Of a DNA stretch of 10,200 bases, positions 6,840 through 10,200 are shown in pieces. The translations under genes and the position numbers were made by a program. The stretch comes from JBAXQQ01 sp037131695 (GTDB taxonomy: Bacteria > Armatimonadota > Hebobacteria > CAIYQO01). The notes under the pieces are model-generated. The model did not search any database. It saw only the letters and a program-made list of their open reading frames with translations, and had not been told where the DNA came from. Position 1 is the stretch's first letter; each line of letters opens with the position of its first letter. The stretch is from assembly GCA_964638715.1 (NCBI GenBank), contig CAZWZF010000095.1, positions 1 through 10,200 on the forward strand, read 5' to 3'.

Positions 6840-7064
6840 ATGGCAAAGGCTGTTATGGTGATAATTGGTCTGGCTTTTTTCCTGGGTGGCGGGTATTTGT
6901 GCTGGCTGTGGTGGCCGGATATTAAGATTGTGTTTATGGCAGTGGCGGCTGTGCTATTGCTGTTAGCCGGACTTGTAATCCTTATCCTTGGCATCAGCGA
7001 ATATATTGGCGACCTGACAGGTAAAAAAGTTACTAATTTATTATCGGAAAAGAAAGATGCGTGA
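6840..7064 (+). CDS. Small two-helix membrane protein, function unknown
   Basis: This is a 74-residue protein with two hydrophobic segments (about 4-25 and 30-52) separated by a short turn containing WLWWPDIK (22-29). A C-terminal lysine-rich tail (GKKVTNLLSEKKDA) follows. The ATG at 6840 has AGAGGA upstream (6828-6833). By the positive-inside rule the lysine-rich tail should be cytoplasmic, so both ends probably face inward. I do not recognise a named family. The last codons overlap the first ATG of crcB by 8 bases, an arrangement that favours translational coupling. This is the best evidence that the gene is real, and it suggests joint expression with the fluoride channel. The aromatic WLWWPD turn is the most distinctive feature. 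It could be a small accessory or stress-envelope protein; nothing in the sequence decides. Confidence 0.75.
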   Translation: MAKAVMVIIGLAFFLGGGYLCWLWWPDIKIVFMAVAAVLLLLAGLVILILGISEYIGDLTGKKVTNLLSEKKDA

Positions 7065-7437
7065 AGAGATACTGATGAATTGCCTGTGTGTTGCCGGCGG
7101 CGGTGTCGTTGGCGCACTGGCACGCTACGGGTTAAGCTTCATCAATCAACCCGGCAGACCCTGGGGAACCTTGCTGGTTAATATCGCCGGCTGCCTGATA
7201 ATGGGTTTTGTGGCACGATGGATTGAGCGGGGAGTCATCAGTTCCAGCACGCGGTTATTCCTGGGTGTCGGATTTTTAGGCGCGCTGACCACATTCTCGA
7301 CCTTCAGCTATGAAATACTGGATTATATGCAAAAAAGGCAGATTTCTACCGCCTTCATTTATATTATCGCGTCGCTGTTTGGCGCAATTACTGCGGTATA
7401 TTGCGGGTATATAATTGCCCGATTAATATGGAAATAA
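7057..7437 (+). CDS. crcB: Fluoride channel CrcB/Fluc
   Basis: This is a 126-residue integral membrane protein of the Fluc/CrcB family. These form dual-topology dimers that let fluoride leave the cytoplasm passively and so protect enolase and pyrophosphatase. Four hydrophobic helices are apparent. Signature motifs are all present: GALARY (19-24), GTLLVNIAG (37-45, with the conserved pore Asn42) and GALTTFSTFSYE (75-86). The last contains Phe80 and Phe83, the pair that lines the fluoride pore, next to the central sodium-site segment. A single gene of this length implies a homodimer. The ATG at 7057 overlaps the upstream stop; an internal ATG at 7075 (MNCLCVAGG) fits the usual N-terminus and also has a GAAGAG upstream, so the first six residues are uncertain. 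No fluoride riboswitch is recognisable upstream. It is clustered with a small membrane protein and a sugar isomerase. Confidence 0.95.
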   Translation: MREEILMNCLCVAGGGVVGALARYGLSFINQPGRPWGTLLVNIAGCLIMGFVARWIERGVISSSTRLFLGVGFLGALTTFSTFSYEILDYMQKRQISTAFIYIIASLFGAITAVYCGYIIARLIWK

Positions 7438-7451
7438 AAGGGGAAATTGAA

Positions 7452-8195
7452 ATGGGTATTTTAAAAAGCCAACTCGGTATTCAGAGTTACTGCTTTCGCG
7501 GCTTCAAAGAAAATGCTGTTGTTGCTGAAAAAATAAAAGCATGCGGCGCCAGTGCCATTGAGCTTTGCGGCGTTCATGCCGACTTTTTGAGTGAAGAATC
7601 CTGCGATGCGGCATTGGCAACATATAAAGCTGCCGGAGTGGAAATCGTAAGCATCGGGGTACAAGGTCTTTGCGGCAACGATGCTGCCGAAAGGCCATTT
7701 TTTGAATTTGTGAAAAAAGCCGGCGCAAAATTCATGAGTGTAAACTTCAGCCCCAAAATCACCGCTGACGAATTTCGTAAAATAGAAGCAATGGCAGACG
7801 AATACGACGTAAACCTGGGCATCCACAACCACGGCGGATATCACTGGCTGGGTTCATCAGAAATATTGCGCCACATCTTCAGCATCACCAGTCCGCGCAT
7901 CGGCCTGACCCTGGACACCGCCTGGGCAATGGACGCCGGCGAAAATCCTGTAAAGATGATCAAGGAATTCGGCACCCGTCTCCACGGCCTGCACCTGAAA
8001 GATTTCATCTTTGACACTGCCCGCCGACCAGAAGATGTAGTAGTCGGCACCGGCAACCTGAAATTAGACGAAATCGCCACTGCGCTGCAGGAAGTAAACT
8101 TCGCTGGTTTTGCCGTGATAGAATACGAAGGCGACGTAGAAAACCCGGTACCCGCCCTGACAAAATGCGTCACTAATATCAAAGCGGCGTTTTAA
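7452..8195 (+). CDS. Sugar phosphate isomerase/epimerase family TIM-barrel protein
   Basis: This 247-residue protein belongs to the AP-endonuclease-2-like TIM-barrel family, which includes xylose isomerase-like enzymes, hydroxypyruvate isomerase, tagatose 3-epimerase and inosose dehydratase. Likely metal and substrate residues are AIELCG (E37), GIHNHGG (H125, H127), LTLDTAW (D155), LHGLHLKD (H178, H181, D184) and IEYEGD (E224 or E226). The VGTGNLKLDE stretch (198-207) is typical of the C-terminal half. The substrate cannot be read from the sequence. ATG at 7452 is chosen because AAGGGG lies 8-13 bases upstream and the barrel starts at once (LGIQSY). Longer starts at 7401 and 7428 would run back into crcB. 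It begins 14 bases after crcB and probably shares its transcript, though a link between fluoride export and sugar isomerisation is not obvious. It is likely cytoplasmic. The nested palindrome begins about ten bases after its stop. Confidence 0.9.
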   Translation: MGILKSQLGIQSYCFRGFKENAVVAEKIKACGASAIELCGVHADFLSEESCDAALATYKAAGVEIVSIGVQGLCGNDAAERPFFEFVKKAGAKFMSVNFSPKITADEFRKIEAMADEYDVNLGIHNHGGYHWLGSSEILRHIFSITSPRIGLTLDTAWAMDAGENPVKMIKEFGTRLHGLHLKDFIFDTARRPEDVVVGTGNLKLDEIATALQEVNFAGFAVIEYEGDVENPVPALTKCVTNIKAAF

Positions 8196-8204
8196 TAAAG
8201 AAAA

Positions 8205-8329
8205 TTACATCGATTAACAAGATTAATAAGATTATCACTATTTATTTTACACATTGGGACAGACACCTTCCTGGCTTCGCCACTCGGTGTCAGTCCCAAA
8301 ACTCTTTTTAATCTTGTTAATCGATGTGA
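8205..8329. repeat. Nested palindromic element with three stacked stems
   Basis: An outer perfect 20-bp inverted repeat (ACATCGATTAACAAGATTAA at 8207-8226; complement at 8308-8327) continues inward to about 25 bp with one mismatch. The left arm contains a 9-base tandem pattern (GATTAACAA, GATTAATAA). Inside is a 14-bp arm pair with one mismatch, TTGGGACAGACACC (8254-8267) and GGTGTCAGTCCCAA (8286-8299). Its loop has a further TGGC/GCCA mini-stem (8272-8282). No coding frame of note lies inside. It resembles intergenic palindromic repeats of the REP or MITE kind. It might also slow transcription after the isomerase gene, but no T-tract follows the outer stem. Confidence 0.85.
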
Positions 8330-8373
8330 AAATACTCTTCTATTCTCTTCCTACATCTTTTTTCAAAAAATAA

Positions 8374-8402
8374 TTTACTGATTTGCGTGCGAATAGTATA
8401 AT
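8374..8402 (+). promoter_or_regulatory. Candidate sigma-70-type promoter for glnA
   Basis: A perfect TATAAT (8397-8402) lies 17 bases after TTTACT (8374-8379), which matches four of six consensus -35 bases. Predicted start is near 8409, giving a leader of about 93 bases. I see no sigma-54 (-24/-12) signature upstream of glnA. Confidence 0.55.
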
Positions 8403-8408
8403 CATCAT

Positions 8409-8426
8409 GTAAAAGGGATTGTTTAC
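8409..8426. promoter_or_regulatory. Inverted repeat at the predicted glnA start, candidate operator
   Basis: GTAAA (8409-8413) and TTTAC (8422-8426) are symmetric around an 8-base spacer and overlap the predicted transcription start, a typical repressor position. A second small symmetric site, TGTT-tgt-AACA (8433-8443), follows. The repeat is reminiscent of, but does not match, the GlnR box. Binding is inference. Confidence 0.3.
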
Positions 8427-8501
8427 GAAATCTGTTTGTAACAATGCCCCTGTAATATGGTATTATCAGATTTGGGGAATTTTATTTAGGAGGTGTTGTT
8501 T

Positions 8502-9848
8502 ATGGCAACCGTCCGGAAAAAAACGACTTCTGTACGCGATGAAGTGAAGCAGAAAGTACGCGATTACGACGTTAAATTTGTAAAATTATGGTTTACAGAT
8601 ATCCTGGGATTTCTGAAATCTTTCAGTATCCCGGTTGAAGAATTAGATAAAGCCATGGATGAAGGTATTGGTTTTGATGGTTCATCTATCAAAGGTTTTA
8701 CCCGCATTGACGAAAGCGATATGGTGGCAATTGCCGACCCGGCCACTTTTACCATATTGCCGTGGCGCCCGCGCGAGAAATCGGTCGCACGCATGTATTG
8801 CGATATTGTAACTCCAGACAGAGAGCCATACACCGGCGACCCGCGCCAGGTATTGAAACGCAACCTGAAAAAAGCTGCCGACATGGGTTACACCATGCAG
8901 GTTGGCCCGGAAGCTGAGTTCTTCTATTTCCGCAGCCCTGAAGACCCCACACCGCTGGACCAGGGCGGGTATTTTGACCTTATTCCCCGCGATGAAGCAA
9001 TGGATCTGCGCCGCGAAACGGTGCTTGCCCTGGAAGAGATGGGGATTGCCGTCGAATTCAGCCATCACGAAGTAGCTCCCAGTCAGCACGAAATCGACCT
9101 GCGCTATACCGACGCACTGTCGATGGCCGATATCCTGATGACATACCGCCTGACAGTGAAGGAAGTTGCCTACCTGAACGGCGTATACGCGACATTTATG
9201 CCCAAGCCTATCGCCGGCATTAACGGAAGCGGCATGCATGTACACCAGTCATTGCTGAAAGGCGGCAAAAACGCCTTTTTTGATAAAAATTCCGAATATT
9301 ACGTGAGCGACACCTGTCGACATTACATCGCCGGTATTTTAAAATACGCCCCAGAATTCACCGCCGTCACCAACCAGTGGGTCAATAGCTATAAACGGCT
9401 GATTCCTGGATTTGAAGCACCAGTTGATGTGTCATGGGCACAGCGCAACCGCAGCAATCTGGTGCGAATACCGATGCATAAACCCGGTCGCGAAATGTCA
9501 ACCCGCATAGAACTGCGCAGTCCAGACCCCGCCTGCAACCCGTACCTGGCATTCTCGGTAATGCTGGCCGCCGGTTTGCGCGGTATCGAAGACAAACTGG
9601 AATGCCCGCCGCCGATTGAAAGAGACAGTTTTGAACTCACCCAGGCAGAACGGGAAAAGTTTGGCATTAAAGCACTGCCCACCAGCCTGTTAGAAGCAAT
9701 TCACCTGTGCGAAAAATCAGAACTGGTAAAAGAAACATTGGGAGAACACGTATTCCGCGAGTTCATCGCCAACAAATATCTCGAATGGGAGAGATACCGC
9801 ACCCACATTACCGATTTTGAAATTAAAGAATATTTACCGTTGTTGTAA
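8502..9848 (+). CDS. glnA: Glutamine synthetase, type I (GSI-alpha-like)
   Basis: GlnA makes glutamine from glutamate, ammonia and ATP as a cytoplasmic dodecamer and is the main entry point for ammonium nitrogen. The product is 448 residues. Motifs in order are GFDGSSIKGF (57-66), metal-site PEAEFF (136-141), HHEVAPSQHEID (188-199), NGSGMHVHQS (241-250), NSYKRLIPGFEAP (295-307), RNRS (315-318) and RIELRSPDPACNPYLAF (335-351). It is GSI-alpha-like: at 448 residues it is shorter than the roughly 470 of adenylylated GSI-beta enzymes. The adenylylation tyrosine is replaced by Phe377 (DSFELT). Arg68 in GFTRIDES matches the Bacillus Arg62 that mediates glutamine feedback, so control is probably by feedback and transcription. 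ATG at 8502 follows an excellent AGGAGGTG (8488-8495) by six bases. The gene has its own promoter and terminator and looks monocistronic. Confidence 0.97.
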   Translation: MATVRKKTTSVRDEVKQKVRDYDVKFVKLWFTDILGFLKSFSIPVEELDKAMDEGIGFDGSSIKGFTRIDESDMVAIADPATFTILPWRPREKSVARMYCDIVTPDREPYTGDPRQVLKRNLKKAADMGYTMQVGPEAEFFYFRSPEDPTPLDQGGYFDLIPRDEAMDLRRETVLALEEMGIAVEFSHHEVAPSQHEIDLRYTDALSMADILMTYRLTVKEVAYLNGVYATFMPKPIAGINGSGMHVHQSLLKGGKNAFFDKNSEYYVSDTCRHYIAGILKYAPEFTAVTNQWVNSYKRLIPGFEAPVDVSWAQRNRSNLVRIPMHKPGREMSTRIELRSPDPACNPYLAFSVMLAAGLRGIEDKLECPPPIERDSFELTQAEREKFGIKALPTSLLEAIHLCEKSELVKETLGEHVFREFIANKYLEWERYRTHITDFEIKEYLPLL

Positions 9849-9858
9849 AATACCCATT

Positions 9859-9888
9859 ACTCCCCTCTTTAAAAGAGGGGAGTTTTTT
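9859..9888 (+). terminator. Intrinsic terminator of glnA
   Basis: An 11-bp perfect stem (ACTCCCCTCTT and AAGAGGGGAGT, 9859-9883) with a 3-base loop is followed directly by a run of T's (9883-9888). It begins 11 bases after the glnA stop. Confidence 0.95.
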
Positions 9889-9911
9889 GCCATTGATAAA
9901 ACAGATAATAT

Positions 9912-10106
9912 TGACTCCAGAGGAGTCAGATGTTTATAGCAATGTTTTTATATTAAGATACGACCCCAGAGTGGGTCGGATGTAAAGTAACAGTAATTAT
10001 CTATGAATAAATGATCAACATTTGTCGAAAATTATATCCGACCCGCTCTGGGGTCGAAATATCTTTTCTATTTAAATTCTATAAACATCTGACCCCGCTG
10101 GGGTCG
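9912..10106. repeat. Cluster of four related hairpins in A-B / inverted B-A order
   Basis: Four copies of a short palindrome with core GACYCCAGMGGRGTC and a 3' tail GATGT are present. Unit A (9912-9939) and unit B (9961-9983) are direct. Unit C (10036-10056) is B inverted and unit D (10079-10106) is A inverted. A and D match at 24 of 27 bases, including the tail AGATGTTTATAG. B and C match at 20 of 21. The two stem differences between A and D (T-A against C-G) compensate each other and the third is in the loop; the B/C difference is also in the loop. The 52-bp centre (9984-10035) has no coding content. The remaining bases to the window end (10107-10200) show nothing recognisable. Confidence 0.85.
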
Positions 10107-10200
10107 TTTTGTAAATATGTATACAACAGACGATATATTAAATCGCGTAACTATTCAGACTCGTCAGTTTTAACCAATGCAAAAAAATAAAAAATATTTT

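Noticed and set aside
10148..10178. CTGACGAGTC on the minus strand, resembling the first core block of a hammerhead ribozyme
   Set aside because: No GAAA block or closing stems follow at the required positions; the match is only one short core element.

Overview
This is a bacterial chromosomal segment of moderate GC with AT-rich intergenic regions. It carries seven confident protein genes and no RNA genes, CRISPR array, IS transposase or prophage gene. The uroporphyrinogen-decarboxylase-like protein, the ADP-ribosylglycohydrolase of the NGIYG type and the TIM-barrel sugar isomerase/epimerase are families that are abundant in the PVC group (Lentisphaerota, Planctomycetota, Kiritimatiellota). 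A lentisphaerote-like source is therefore my best guess, but this is a low-confidence inference from family content.

Layout. Positions 1-194 hold no gene; a heptamer repeat array (169-210) runs into the end of the first gene. On the minus strand, 2477-1179 encodes an ADP-ribosylglycohydrolase-family protein, followed 15 nt later by a URO-D/MtaA-like protein (1163-195); the two look like one operon. Divergent from them, 2663-3475 encodes an exported protein with two PrcB-C-like domains. Its 3' region converges on gyrA (minus strand, 6392-3792). Between them lie an inverted pair of REP-like hairpins and a perfect bidirectional terminator. A 447-base gap upstream of gyrA contains a likely gyrA promoter and inverted repeats. 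On the plus strand, a two-helix membrane protein (6840-7064), the fluoride channel CrcB/Fluc (7057-7437) and a sugar phosphate isomerase/epimerase (7452-8195) form a tight cluster. A large nested palindrome follows (about 8205-8329). Next come a good promoter and glnA (8502-9848) with a strong terminator. The window ends in a four-hairpin inverted repeat cluster (9912-10106) and about 90 bases with nothing recognisable.

How the parts relate. gyrA and glnA are housekeeping genes: DNA supercoiling and ammonium assimilation. The fluoride channel is a detoxification gene. The ADP-ribosylglycohydrolase and URO-D-like pair may share a pathway, but the sequence does not say which. The most unusual material is intergenic. 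Three of the gene-end regions each hold a different family of palindromic repeats, mostly as inverted pairs. Sequence differences between paired copies fall in loops or are compensated across stems. I see no obvious new defence or mobile system encoded by proteins here.
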